Source: FEN-1219 sp963728995 (GTDB lineage: Bacteria; Pseudomonadota; Gammaproteobacteria; Steroidobacterales; Rariloculaceae). From it: DNA of 64,000 nucleotides. Positions 9,006 to 17,102 of the stretch are shown here, one piece after another; position 1 is the first letter of the stretch; each line of letters opens with the position of its first letter. A program made the translations under genes and the position numbers. The DNA lies in the NCBI GenBank assembly GCA_963728995.1, contig CAVSMD010000004.1, positions 1 through 64,000 on the forward strand, written 5' to 3'. Below the pieces are notes generated by a model. The model was not told the origin of the DNA and made no database searches. It was given only the letters and a program-made list of their open reading frames with translations.

Positions 9006-9317
9006 ATGACCTGCTCGCGACGCTGGCTCTTGCCGACCCTCGCCGGTTACTGCGCCGCGACCGTGTTGGCCGGCCACGTCGCTGCAGCGCAGGAGAAGCA
9101 GGTCTCCGACGGCGAGATCCGCCGACTCATTGTTCAGGAGTCCATCGCCGCGTATTCCGGCGCGTGCCCCTGCCCTGAAAGTCGAAAGCAGAACGGAGAC
9201 CGATGTGGCAAGAGCTCCGCTTACAGTCGAGACGGCGGAGATCGACCGCTGTGCTATCCGAGCAACGTATCCGACGCGGCGGTGCAGCGCTACCGAGAAC
9301 GCATGCGGAAACAATAG
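9006..9317 (+). CDS. Small exported Cys-containing protein, function unknown
   Basis: This 103-residue protein has an N-terminal signal peptide ('WLLPTLAGYCAATVLAG', cleavage likely after 'HVAAA'). The mature part has a recognisable conserved core, 'ESIAAYSGACPCPESRK', 'CGKSSAYSRDGG' and 'PLCY', with four cysteines that could form two disulfides in the periplasm. I know this as a conserved hypothetical family without an assigned role, often near defence or mobile genes. It is the first of a run of plus-strand genes reaching to 14415. The 186 bases upstream (8820-9005) contain no other gene that I can support. Confidence 0.72.
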   Translation: MTCSRRWLLPTLAGYCAATVLAGHVAAAQEKQVSDGEIRRLIVQESIAAYSGACPCPESRKQNGDRCGKSSAYSRDGGDRPLCYPSNVSDAAVQRYRERMRKQ

Positions 9318-9356
9318 AACGGTGCTATCGACAATCCACAAAGGGTCGGCCAGGCC

Positions 9357-10751
9357 ATGATTCCAGACTATCTGTCATCCGGCGAACCGGCCCGATTGAT
9401 CCCCGTCACGGCGGACACCAATAAGGAGGCGCGCGCAGCGTCCATTGTTCTAGCGACATTGATGAGTGTGCCGCCGTTTGCTCGCGTCATGCTGAATACG
9501 TTGGGGCAACCCCTTGGTGCGCGAGGTCGCCTCGATTGCTATACCGAGGTCGTGTTGAAAGATGGCACGGAGTCCAAGATGCGGCCCGATGGACTCATCA
9601 CGCTTGACGGTGGTCGCGGGCGCACGTGGTCGTGCCTAATTGAGGCCAAGATCGGCCGGAACGAGCTGGAAGTCGATCAGATCACGCGCTACCTAGCCCT
9701 TGCCAAGGCCCATGAAATTGACGCGGTTCTGACCGTTTCCAATCAGTTTGTAGCGCTGCCGAGCCACGCGGCCGTCAACATTCCGAAGGCCTCCCTTCGC
9801 GGTACAGCGCTGTTCCATTGGTCGTGGATGTATTTGCTGACGCAGGCCATGCTCGTCGTAAACGACCGCGATTTCGAACAACCCGATCAGCGTTTCGTTC
9901 TAGCGGAGATGATTCGTTATTTCTCGCACCCCTCAGTTGGCGTTTCGACCTTCGAGCGGATGAACTCTGAGTGGAAGGAACTCAACGCACAGGTACAAGC
10001 GGGCGCGAAGCTCCAGCGGACCGCCCTCGTCGTCGAGAATTCAGTTGCCGCTCGGCATCAAGAGGTCCGCGATCTGTGCTTGCTGCTGACGCGTCGGGTT
10101 GGTCGGGCAGTTCGACTTCGCCTGAGCCGGGCCCAAGCGGATGATCCCGACCAACGCGTGCGAGACGACAGCACTCACCTGGCAGAGAACCTCGAGGTGA
10201 CATGTTCCTTGGACGTTCCCGATGCCGCCGCACCGATCGTGGTAGTCGGTGACCTGCAGCGGCGAAGTCTCGTTGTATCGATGGCGCTCGTCGCACCCCG
10301 CGACAAACAGCGCGCAAGCAGCAGAATCAACTGGGTTCTGCGGCAGCTAACGAAAGCCAAACCGGAAGGGCTGCACATTCGGGCCATCTGGCCTGGTCGT
10401 GCACCTGCGACTCAGGCAGCGCTTTCAGCCCTTCGAGAAGATCCCTCGCTGCTAGAAGCGGAGAACCGGACGTTGCTTCCAACACAGTTTGAGGTACTTC
10501 TCGTTCGGGATTTGGCGGGCAAGTTCGGCGGTACACGAACATTTATCGAGTGCTTGGAAGAGACGGTGCCGTATTTCTATGAGCAGGTCGGTCAGCATCT
10601 TCGTGTATACGTGGTGCCACCACCTCGGGTCCACGGCGAGACCGAAGAGCCGGAGAAGGAGCCACTCGCTGCGTTGGCTGACGATGCTAAAGCGGTCGCG
10701 TCCGCCGCCACCGATGAAACGCAAACGGAGAGGTCCGGCGGCCAGTCTTGA
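9357..10751 (+). CDS. PD-(D/E)XK nuclease-like protein, uncharacterised
   Basis: The 464-residue product carries 'MRPDGLITLDGGRGRTW' followed by 'SCLIEAKIGRNELEVDQITRY', which fits the D...ExK...Q pattern of PD-(D/E)XK nucleases at about residues 80-120. The remaining ~340 residues are not recognised; residues 360-420 look alpha/beta and the last 40 are acidic and low-complexity. Similar proteins are annotated as hypothetical or stress-response proteins. The defence-island setting suggests a DNA-targeting role, which is inference. The gene is intact and lies 39 bases after the small exported protein. Confidence 0.7.
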   Translation: MIPDYLSSGEPARLIPVTADTNKEARAASIVLATLMSVPPFARVMLNTLGQPLGARGRLDCYTEVVLKDGTESKMRPDGLITLDGGRGRTWSCLIEAKIGRNELEVDQITRYLALAKAHEIDAVLTVSNQFVALPSHAAVNIPKASLRGTALFHWSWMYLLTQAMLVVNDRDFEQPDQRFVLAEMIRYFSHPSVGVSTFERMNSEWKELNAQVQAGAKLQRTALVVENSVAARHQEVRDLCLLLTRRVGRAVRLRLSRAQADDPDQRVRDDSTHLAENLEVTCSLDVPDAAAPIVVVGDLQRRSLVVSMALVAPRDKQRASSRINWVLRQLTKAKPEGLHIRAIWPGRAPATQAALSALREDPSLLEAENRTLLPTQFEVLLVRDLAGKFGGTRTFIECLEETVPYFYEQVGQHLRVYVVPPPRVHGETEEPEKEPLAALADDAKAVASAATDETQTERSGGQS

Positions 10752-11002
10752 CTGACTGTTTCGCCCAGCGACACCTGGCATCGGGTTGCCGTTAACTTCG
10801 CCGATGGCGCGTCGTCGGCGCTCTGAGCAGAGACAGTCCCGTTCATGCCCTTTCCCAAGACACACGTGGATCGGTATCCTCGCGGCCACTCGGGGTCTGG
10901 CTCACGGACGACCTGAGCTACACAAACCAGCGACTATCGGGCTAAATGGACAACAAATGAGTACGCGGTTGGTGGTTGGCGCGCAGGTACCATCGTCGAA
11001 GG
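10752..11002. other. Non-coding spacer before the TIGR04255 cassette
   Basis: These 251 bases hold no reading frame that looks coding on either strand. The region presumably contains the promoter of the TIGR04255 cassette, but no convincing -35/-10 pair was found. A weak ribosome site lies just before ATG 11003. Confidence 0.4.
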
Positions 11003-11788
11003 ATGGTGACGAACACCCGAAACGACGGCGGTGCCGCGGTGGCTAGCCCGCGTCATCTGCCGCATGCACCGATCACGGAAGCGCTGATAGATTTTCGCGT
11101 CCAGCCTCGTGATGGTTTCTCGTTCGAGGACTTGAAGAGCGCATTCGACACAACGGATCCTGGGTACTACGTCAAGAACTCGATCACAGAGGGAACGTTT
11201 GAGTTCAAGCTGCCACCCGGCGGCGAACCTCCGGAAACCGCCGCTGAATCGGCGCTAACAGGGCTGCGCTTGCACTCGAGCGATGAGCGCTACGTCGCGC
11301 AATACACCATTTCGGGGTTCACTCTGAGCCGTTTGGAGCCGTATGAGAACTGGGGGGCTCTGCGCACCGAAGCACAGCGATTGTGGCGCATCTACGTCGA
11401 GCGGTGTCGCCCAAAGCGCGTGCGGCGCGTGGCGACGCGTTTCATCAACAACCTGCGTTTGCCTTTGGGCTCCGGCGAGTCAATCCAAATCTACTTACAC
11501 AAGTTCGTGGACGTGCCCGAGGACGCGCCGCAGCTCGTCGAAGGCTTCTTCCAGCGCTTCCAGCTGCTAGACGCTTCGAGTGGGGCACGCGTGTTGCTGA
11601 CAGTGGCACTCGACTCGAAGACACGAGGCACGCCGGTGCCGGTCATTCTGGATGTCGACGCATCGATGGAAACGGATGCGGATCCTATGGAGCCGGCGCT
11701 TTGGGATCGGCTGGACCGTCTACGTGATCTAAAGAACCGGTGTTTCTTCGGCGCCATCACGGAACGCGCCGCGGAGCTGTACGCATGA
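11003..11788 (+). CDS. TIGR04255 family protein
   Basis: The product, about 261 residues from ATG 11003, matches the 'sporadically distributed' TIGR04255 family. Its hallmark stretches are 'HAPITEALIDFRV', 'SGFTLSRLEPYENW', 'LWRIYVERCRPKRVRRVA' and 'RFINNLRLP'. No enzymatic motif is known for the family. An upstream TTG at 10976 would add nine basic residues but fits the family start less well. It overlaps the next gene by 4 bases (ATGA), and a third small gene follows with the same overlap. Patchy distribution and a defence neighbourhood point to an accessory conflict system; function unknown. Confidence 0.85.
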   Translation: MVTNTRNDGGAAVASPRHLPHAPITEALIDFRVQPRDGFSFEDLKSAFDTTDPGYYVKNSITEGTFEFKLPPGGEPPETAAESALTGLRLHSSDERYVAQYTISGFTLSRLEPYENWGALRTEAQRLWRIYVERCRPKRVRRVATRFINNLRLPLGSGESIQIYLHKFVDVPEDAPQLVEGFFQRFQLLDASSGARVLLTVALDSKTRGTPVPVILDVDASMETDADPMEPALWDRLDRLRDLKNRCFFGAITERAAELYA

Positions 11789-12333
11789 GATTTGCTCTCG
11801 CGACAACGAACCCCGATCTTGCGGCCGCCGAGTACGAGCCCGTAAGCGCCGATAGTCGGGCGGTGAGCAGGCAGTGGGCTGTCGAGCGAAATTTCCTGAG
11901 GCAAAGCGCCTCGGACTGGGCTCCGCCGACACGCGCCGCGCTCGATGACATTCGGCAGACATGCAACGTTACGGATTGGGACGGCGCCGGCGCCAAGCCG
12001 ATTAGTGGCCGGACGATTGCGCTGGCCAACGCGGTGGTAGGGGCGTTGTTCGGGTTGCTGCCGAAAGGCACTCCTGCGCCCGACGTTATCCCGGAAGCCG
12101 ATGGCGAGATCTGCGTCACTTGGTCCGTGGGCGCCGGCCGCGTGTTCTCCGTCAGCGTCGGGGAACACGGCAACGCGAACTACGCCGGCCAGTTCGGCGA
12201 AGACGGAGGCGTCCATGGCTGGCAACCACTGGCTACAGAGAATCGCGAGGCGTTGGAACACTCTCTTCGCGAGATCGCCGACCACATCGTCAAAGTCAGA
12301 CAAGGAATCGTCGACGGCCGTTGGGCCCGATGA
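11785..12333 (+). CDS. Uncharacterised partner of TIGR04255 protein
   Basis: This 182-residue soluble protein starts at ATG 11785, overlapping the TIGR04255 stop by 4 bases. It contains 'WDGAGAKPISGRTIALAN' and a beta-rich C-terminal half ('EICVTWSVGAGRVFSVSVG', 'NYAGQFGEDGG'). I recognise the general pattern 'nWDGyGakPi...' from conserved hypothetical proteins in similar cassettes but know of no assigned activity. No signal peptide or membrane segment is present. Tight coupling to both neighbours implies a shared function. Confidence 0.7.
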   Translation: MRFALATTNPDLAAAEYEPVSADSRAVSRQWAVERNFLRQSASDWAPPTRAALDDIRQTCNVTDWDGAGAKPISGRTIALANAVVGALFGLLPKGTPAPDVIPEADGEICVTWSVGAGRVFSVSVGEHGNANYAGQFGEDGGVHGWQPLATENREALEHSLREIADHIVKVRQGIVDGRWAR

Positions 12334-12763
12334 AGACATCAGCACGTTCGTAACACGCAAGAACCAGGTCGTGCGCAACATGCATGTTCGTCACGACCGT
12401 CTCATGCCGCGGCGCAATCCGCAAACAGCGCGACTGGAGCGTTCCGTTTGTCGTTCGAGCGAACTCAACGAGTCCGCCCTATGGGCCCTATGCACAAAGC
12501 ACTTCGACGCACATTCCAAAGCACCGGCGATAGGCCGTGGCGTCGGCCTTGCATCGGCCGCCTACTCCGAGGGGCTCTCGTTCGAGCCGGACGGAGAGCC
12601 CTATCGCGAACACGCCAACATCATCGGCTGGCATGATCAGGCCGGGAAACCGGACAAGGAGCTGAAGAGTCACTGGATGGATAAAGCGCAACGAATGGCG
12701 CCGCAGTTCAGATTCCTGGCCCGCGCACCGCGTCGGTGGCCTTTCCGGTACATGACCCCATGA
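12330..12763 (+). CDS. Third gene of the TIGR04255 cassette, probable frameshift at the start
   Basis: The coding frame from about 12337 gives 'DISTFVTRKNQVVRN', then 'SVCRSSELNESALWALC' and 'GEPYREHANIIGWHD', a pattern seen in small conserved proteins coupled to such cassettes. The likely start ATG 12330 overlaps the preceding stop by 4 bases, but that ATG leads to a stop after seven codons; one missing base (for example a G giving 'MKDISTF') would join it to the conserved frame. A far-upstream in-frame ATG at 12215 is less likely. Corrected length is about 144 residues. Function unknown. Confidence 0.6.
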
Positions 12764-13059
12764 AGAGAATGGCGCTGTCAGCGAGACCGCCAAGCTCGTG
12801 CGACTGACGAGCGCGTCAGCGCCTGCACCCGAAACCCCAAACCGGGGGTCTCTCGCCCCGCCGACGCCCGACTGAGGCGGCGCGGAGCCGAGAATTCCTG
12901 TCTCGCGACGAGCTCGAGGCGCTCCAGAAAGCCGCCGCGAACGATGGCCGGTTGTGGCCGGTTGTTTGCGACGCATGTCCTGGTCGTGGTCCAATTGTGG
13001 TTTAATCATGGTTCACCACTTCTTAGGATAACTCTCTAACCCCAGGACAGGCGGCCCAG
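12764..13059. other. Spacer with a possible recombinase remnant and Xre-RES control region
   Basis: This 296-base stretch has no complete gene. On the plus strand about 12880-13005 one frame reads 'REFLSRDELEALQKAAANDG' before a TAA, which resembles the start of a tyrosine-recombinase catalytic domain but is far too short to be one. The last 120 bases are AT-richer and should contain the promoter of the antitoxin. Arms GTGGT (12998-13002) and ACCAC (13015-13019) could form an operator. Both interpretations are tentative. Confidence 0.3.
12945..12964 (+). repeat. Tandem 10-bp direct repeat
   Basis: The unit TGGCCGGTTG occurs twice, head to tail, about 100 bases upstream of the antitoxin start. 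It is too short to call a minisatellite. It could be a binding site or a slippage product. Confidence 0.6.
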
Positions 13060-13440
13060 ATGACACTCTCAGGCTCACAACTATTCAGCAACGTAGCGCG
13101 CCAGGATCATCTGCGATTCAGAGAAGACGGACGTGTCGATTACCGAAAGGTTGCGTCCTTCTTGAGTCTCACCAAGAAGGATCTGTCTCGAATTGCTGAC
13201 GTCGGGCAAAGCTCCGTCCGTTTCGATGACAAAATTCCCGCTGATTTGGCGCAGAGGCTCGACGAGATCGCGAACATCGCCAACTTGGTCGCTGAAGTTT
13301 TCGAAGGGGATGCCGACAAGACGGCCCTCTGGTTTAAGACGCCCAACTTCATGCTTGGCGAGATTCCTCCGCGCGACATGATCCGCGCAGGCCGCTACAA
13401 ACGTTTGCTTAAATTCATACAGCAATCCCGCGAGCGGTAA
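13060..13440 (+). CDS. Xre/MbcA/ParS-type antitoxin
   Basis: The 126-residue protein has an N-terminal Xre-like helix-turn-helix ('RKVASFLSLTKKDLSRIADV') and a C-terminal MbcA/ParS (DUF2384-like) toxin-binding domain with 'ALWFKTPNFMLGEIPPRDMI'. Proteins of this type neutralise RES-domain NAD+-degrading toxins and autoregulate their operon. The gene is immediately followed by a RES gene. Base composition is visibly less GC-rich than the neighbouring housekeeping-type genes, consistent with transfer. Confidence 0.88.
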   Translation: MTLSGSQLFSNVARQDHLRFREDGRVDYRKVASFLSLTKKDLSRIADVGQSSVRFDDKIPADLAQRLDEIANIANLVAEVFEGDADKTALWFKTPNFMLGEIPPRDMIRAGRYKRLLKFIQQSRER

Positions 13441-13442
13441 CT

Positions 13443-14415
13443 TTGTCGCGGCACGGGAACCGTTCTCGCTCTCCGCCTGGCAAAAAGGGAATCGCAGGCC
13501 GTCTCACACACGCTTGACCAGTTCAGCCTCAACGACCTGAGGAATTGGAACCGCACGAGTCGGGACATCGAGGAATATCAACTTCGCGTTTACCACGAGC
13601 TCGAAGCACAACGACAGCTAAACAAGAAAGAGATCTTCGGCGCACTTAAGGACACAAAGCATCCGAAGCCTCTACAACTGGACCGCTGGTCGCGAATGTT
13701 GGACTTCCGGTATTCCGATCAGCCTTTGTCTGCCGTCGGCAGCATTCGCAGTATCGGTGGTCGATTCAATATCGGCGAGGAGCTCAGAGAGTCTGCACCA
13801 TTTCACGCACTCTATATCGCCGAGGACGCGGACACGGCCTTCCGCGAATACTATGGAATGGAGCGGAGCGAACGACGGAACGACCTAACTCCACTGGATC
13901 TCGCGCTTACTCCAAAGACGTCCTTCGCTTGCGTGAACGTTTCCGGCACGGTAACTAATGTCCTGGACATTACCGACGCGAATCGCCTGAAAGCTCTGGC
14001 CGCCATCTTCGCAACGTTCCGTATCGATCCAAGACTGAAAAAGTTACTCCGTCGCACGAGCCTCAAACCGATGGAAATCGTTCGCGACCCGAAGACACTT
14101 CTGCGAAGCATGCAGATTCAACGCTGGCGCGAACTGGGAATGCAACTCGCGATCCCAACGAACTCGCAAATCCTCGGTCGGCTTGCGTTCGAAGCCGGAT
14201 ATGACGGCATTCTCTACACATCCGTTCGGGGTAATGGCCGTTGTCTTTGCCTATTCGTGGAGAACCTTACTCACAGCGAGACATTCGTCGAGCTGTCCGA
14301 TCCGGCGCCACGAAGCGACATGATAACGGCGCTGACATCCGACACCTGGCCGAAGCTCGTAACGCCGATCAGTGTGACGAAGGCCGCGGCGCGTCTTCTC
14401 GGGTCCGTTCACTAA
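13443..14415 (+). CDS. RES-domain toxin (NAD+ phosphorylase/hydrolase type), probable frameshift
   Basis: The RES core starts around 13700 with 'AVGSIRSIGGRFNIG', 'HALYIAEDADTAFREYY' and 'GYDGILYTSVRG', the conserved Arg, Tyr, Glu and Ser positions of the family, which depletes NAD+ in the producing cell. The frame is open from 13441 without an ATG before 13696. A TTG at 13443 in another frame reads 'GKKGIAGRLTH' and would join the open frame 'TLDQFSLNDLRNWNR' if one base were restored near 13508, in a CACACA run. This gives a natural N-terminal extension of a ~320-residue RES protein. If ATG 13696 is used instead, the N-terminal ~80 residues are lost. Confidence 0.85.
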
Positions 14416-14544
14416 TTGGGCTCCGCGCAGCTTACCCCGATGCAACCGCGCCAAAGTGCGGTTCCACGCCGGACAGACGATACGGTGCCGAAAATAGTTG
14501 CTCCAGGGAAAGATGACATGAGCGTCCGGCCGCATCCAGGCGCG

Positions 14545-15087
14545 TCAAAGCGTCGGCTCTATTCGTCCATTCCCAAGACGCGGCGCGAACTCGGACGCGG
14601 CTGGTCGTGGCAACAAGGCGTCTCGAATTTCTGCTACTACGTACGTCGCTTTGGCTTGGAATCGATGCAACGGCAGCTTCGCATCGGCGGCAGCGTCATT
14701 CAAAAATTTGTCCCGACGTACGCGGCCGCGACGCTGATGGGATCTGTCGTCAAGCTCGACGGCGCCGACGAATGAAAGCGTTCGCGGATCGCAGAGTACG
14801 AAATCGAAATGTTTCATCGCAATCCTGTTAAACGCTGCTGCGTGCCCTTTGCGCGGCACAGTTCCAGCCACCTTGAGAACGTCGGCGACTCTAACTTTCG
14901 GGGCAATCAAGTAATGGTCGGACACCGCGGCGAGCAGCGCACGGTAAAACACCGTTTCGCCCTGCGAAAGCAGCGCAGGTTGGACCTCGTAAAAGCTAGT
15001 AGATCGTCGCCCTCGCTTGATCAATAGAGCGATCACGAGCACGGAAAACAGAAGGAGCGCGGCCGCTATGATTGTCATGACCTGCAT
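14545..15087 (-). CDS. Membrane-anchored DUF2726 protein
   Basis: The 180-residue product begins with one transmembrane helix ('IIAAALLLFSVLVIALLI') followed by basic residues, then a DUF2726 domain: 'LLSQGETVFYRALLAAV', 'KVRVADVLKV', 'NRIAMKHFDFVLCD', 'GAVELDDRSHQ' and 'LPLHRFQA'. DUF2726 is related to restriction-endonuclease-like folds; the D-x(n)-ELDD pattern would supply acidic residues, but no activity is proven. It lies opposite to the neighbouring toxin-antitoxin pairs. ATG 15087 is chosen; a GTG lies three bases upstream. Confidence 0.82.
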   Translation of the reverse strand: MQVMTIIAAALLLFSVLVIALLIKRGRRSTSFYEVQPALLSQGETVFYRALLAAVSDHYLIAPKVRVADVLKVAGTVPRKGHAAAFNRIAMKHFDFVLCDPRTLSFVGAVELDDRSHQRRGRVRRDKFLNDAAADAKLPLHRFQAKATYVVAEIRDALLPRPAASEFAPRLGNGRIEPTL

Positions 15088-15256
15088 CACGCCAAGTTAA
15101 GCGCCGTGCACACGTTAGGCCGTGAGCCTTATCACGAAACCCACGGCTCTGTGTGGCGGCGGCGTGACACCCGACGCGGATCAAAGCTCGCCACGCAGGT
15201 TTCTGCCAAAACGCGCTGAATTCTCCGCGTGCCCATTGGCCTTGGGGGCCGGTATG

Positions 15257-15287
15257 TTGCAGGCCCGTTGCCAGCCGAGCGTATACT
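15257..15287 (+). promoter_or_regulatory. Possible sigma70 promoter for DUF433/DUF5615 pair
   Basis: A TATACT -10 box lies at 15282-15287, with TTGCAG at 15257-15262 as a weak -35 (19-base spacer). Transcription would begin near 15294, downstream of ATG 15291. This favours ATG 15309 as the start of the DUF433 gene. Confidence 0.45.
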
Positions 15288-15308
15288 GCCATGCACTCAG
15301 AAGCAGCC

Positions 15309-15545
15309 ATGAGCACGCCCAGCCGTATCGAGATCAATCCCGAGATCATGCTCGGGAAGCCGGTGATTCGCGGCACGCGCATCACTGTCGAGTTGCTGTT
15401 GCGCAAGCTGTCAGAAGGCGCGACCGAGGACGATCTGCTCGACGCACATCCACACCTTACGTCCGACGACATCAAGGCTGCGATCGCCTACGCAGCAGAC
15501 ACGGTCGCGCGTGAACAGCGGCCACCGCTGAAGAACCCGGCGTAG
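15309..15545 (+). CDS. DUF433 antitoxin
   Basis: The 78-residue protein is a DUF433 (VapB45-like) helix-turn-helix antitoxin, with the signature 'EIMLGKPVIRGTRITVELLL' and 'LLDAHPHLTSDDIKAAI'. It precedes a DUF5615 protein by 13 bases, the standard arrangement of this toxin-antitoxin class. An upstream in-frame ATG at 15291 would add six residues, but it coincides with the predicted transcription start. Confidence 0.9.
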   Translation: MSTPSRIEINPEIMLGKPVIRGTRITVELLLRKLSEGATEDDLLDAHPHLTSDDIKAAIAYAADTVAREQRPPLKNPA

Positions 15546-15558
15546 CCGCATCGCGGGC

Positions 15559-15921
15559 GTGCGGTTTCTCGCGGACGAGAGCTGCGATGCTTCCGTCGTT
15601 GAAGCCCTGCGCGGCGCAGGGCACGACGTCACGTCGGTTGCGGATACCATGCCTGGCGCCACCGATACGGCGGTTCTCGCCACGGCTCTGCTCGGCGGGC
15701 GTCTGCTGATCACAGAGGACAAGGATTTTGGCGAGATGGTGTTCGCCGCACGAACGCCCGCGATCGGCGTGCTGCTGCTCAGGTACCCTTCGTCGGCGCG
15801 CGCTGCTCTGCCGCGCGCCGTGCTGGATGCGGTGGCCGTGCATCATGGGGAGCTGGCCGGAGCGTTCGTCGTGATCGGGCCGGCCGGCGTGCGAGTCGCA
15901 CCACTACCCCGTCGCAGCTGA
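15559..15921 (+). CDS. DUF5615 PIN-like toxin
   Basis: The 120-residue protein starts at GTG 15559 ('RFLADESCD') and shows the DUF5615/Mut7-C-type PIN-like layout: D6 and E7 at the N-terminus, then 'RLLITEDKDFGEMVF' carrying further acidic residues, and 'IGVLLLRYPSSA'. It is the expected RNase-type partner of DUF433. The frame is complete. Confidence 0.9.
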   Translation: MRFLADESCDASVVEALRGAGHDVTSVADTMPGATDTAVLATALLGGRLLITEDKDFGEMVFAARTPAIGVLLLRYPSSARAALPRAVLDAVAVHHGELAGAFVVIGPAGVRVAPLPRRS

Positions 15922-16059
15922 CACCTGAGCAAGGCTAATTGGGCTGGGCCGCGGCGAAGGCGACGGCGGGGGCTTCCGCAGAAGAGTGCCAATTATGATC
16001 CCCTTCGGGACACGAACCGGCGCTTGCCCGAGTCTCGGCGACTCCGCTAAGCCTAGCCA

Positions 16060-16518
16060 TCATTCGGGTAACGACAGCAACCCTGGCCGGTGCTTGAGAA
16101 GCCAATTCCTGACGTCCGTTAGGAGCCGTTCCGCTTCGCCGATGCAGTGTTCAGCCGTAGACTCGTCGATGTCCTCGCCCGTGTAGTCCGAAACGTTGCG
16201 CTGCCGGCGCAGCGTGTCGAGGACGCGCACCCGCGCCGCCGCGAGATCGATAGTCAACGCCAAGCCTTGTACGACGGTGACGTGGTGGCCCGGACGTTTG
16301 GTATCTGGGCGATAGCCGTGGGCCATCAGGGCCGCCAATGCCGTTTGCATGATGGCCTTGTATGCGGCATCGAACCGCGTCTCCGCGCTGATCACGGTGA
16401 CACGCGCGTCCCCCAGATTTCTGGTCGCAGCGGCGAGCAGCCGCTGAATCTCCTCGGGGTCGGGCGGATGCTCCTTAAGCTGCCCGATCTTCAGTAAGTT
16501 CTCTAAACTCACCGACAT
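16060..16518 (-). CDS. HEPN-domain protein of an MNT/HEPN toxin-antitoxin pair
   Basis: This 152-residue helical protein is of the HEPN type that accompanies MNT nucleotidyltransferases. Its conserved element is 'RRQRNVSDYTGEDI' (R107, N108, Y112). The canonical RX4-6H ribonuclease motif is not present in that form: there is no histidine at the expected place, so the activity may be altered or the protein may belong to the RN-x-x-x-Y subgroup. It overlaps the upstream MNT gene by 44 bases, so the two are translationally coupled. Confidence 0.78.
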   Translation of the reverse strand: MSVSLENLLKIGQLKEHPPDPEEIQRLLAAATRNLGDARVTVISAETRFDAAYKAIMQTALAALMAHGYRPDTKRPGHHVTVVQGLALTIDLAAARVRVLDTLRRQRNVSDYTGEDIDESTAEHCIGEAERLLTDVRNWLLKHRPGLLSLPE

Positions 16519-17101
16519 CGCCTAACAGGAATATCTTCGGTTCGCGCGCGATTCTGCGTACAAAACGATCGCCCGCCGCGAGCTTGGCGTTGAGCGCAGT
16601 CTTGGTGATGACCACCGGGTTTACGTCTCGGTGCAACTTCTCAGCTGCAGCGCCAAGCGCTTCGACTACCGAGGCGAACGACACCGATCCCACCACCAGC
16701 ACGTCGATGTCGCTCGTCGCCTGCTCGCTGCCGCGCGCAACGGAACCGAATACCAGCGCCACGCGTATTTTCCCGGCGATTGGCGCGAGGGCCTCCCGCA
16801 GAACATCCGCCAACCCTACCGTCTTGCGGAAAATCCCTGCGAGCTCCTCGTGGATTGGGCAAGTCCGATCCACCTGATAGCGCACTTGATTGCCGGTTGA
16901 GGAACGCTGGAGAAGACCCGCGGCGGCCAGCAACTTGAGCTCTCGATGCAGAGAGCCGGCTGGCACGCCGGTTAGCCGGGCGATCTCCCGCACATAGAAG
17001 CTTTCGTCCGGACGCAGTAGTAATAGCGCCAAGATTCGGCGGCGGTACGCACCGAAAAGAACATCGACAAGCTGGGGTGCGGCGGCATGACTCGATCTCA
17101 T
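16475..17101 (-). CDS. MNT-domain nucleotidyltransferase with N-terminal HTH (antitoxin)
   Basis: Residues 10-75 form a winged helix ('ESFYVREIARLTGVPAGSLH'), and residues 105-200 a minimal nucleotidyltransferase with G119-S120 and 'SDIDVLVVG' (D131, D133), the GS-x(n)-DxD active site. In characterised MNT/HEPN pairs the MNT protein AMPylates and silences the HEPN toxin. The added winged helix would let this protein also repress its own operon. Two direct repeats just upstream of the start are candidate operators. The product has 208 residues. Confidence 0.88.
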   Translation of the reverse strand: MRSSHAAAPQLVDVLFGAYRRRILALLLLRPDESFYVREIARLTGVPAGSLHRELKLLAAAGLLQRSSTGNQVRYQVDRTCPIHEELAGIFRKTVGLADVLREALAPIAGKIRVALVFGSVARGSEQATSDIDVLVVGSVSFASVVEALGAAAEKLHRDVNPVVITKTALNAKLAAGDRFVRRIAREPKIFLLGDVGEFRELTEDRAA

Positions 17102-17102
17102 C

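Noticed and set aside
8850..15118. GTTRRRY-type sevenmers (8850, 15097, 15112) as possible integron attC sites
   Set aside because: No matching inverse core at the right distance with dyad symmetry was found, genes lie on both strands, and there is no integrase. Such sevenmers occur by chance.
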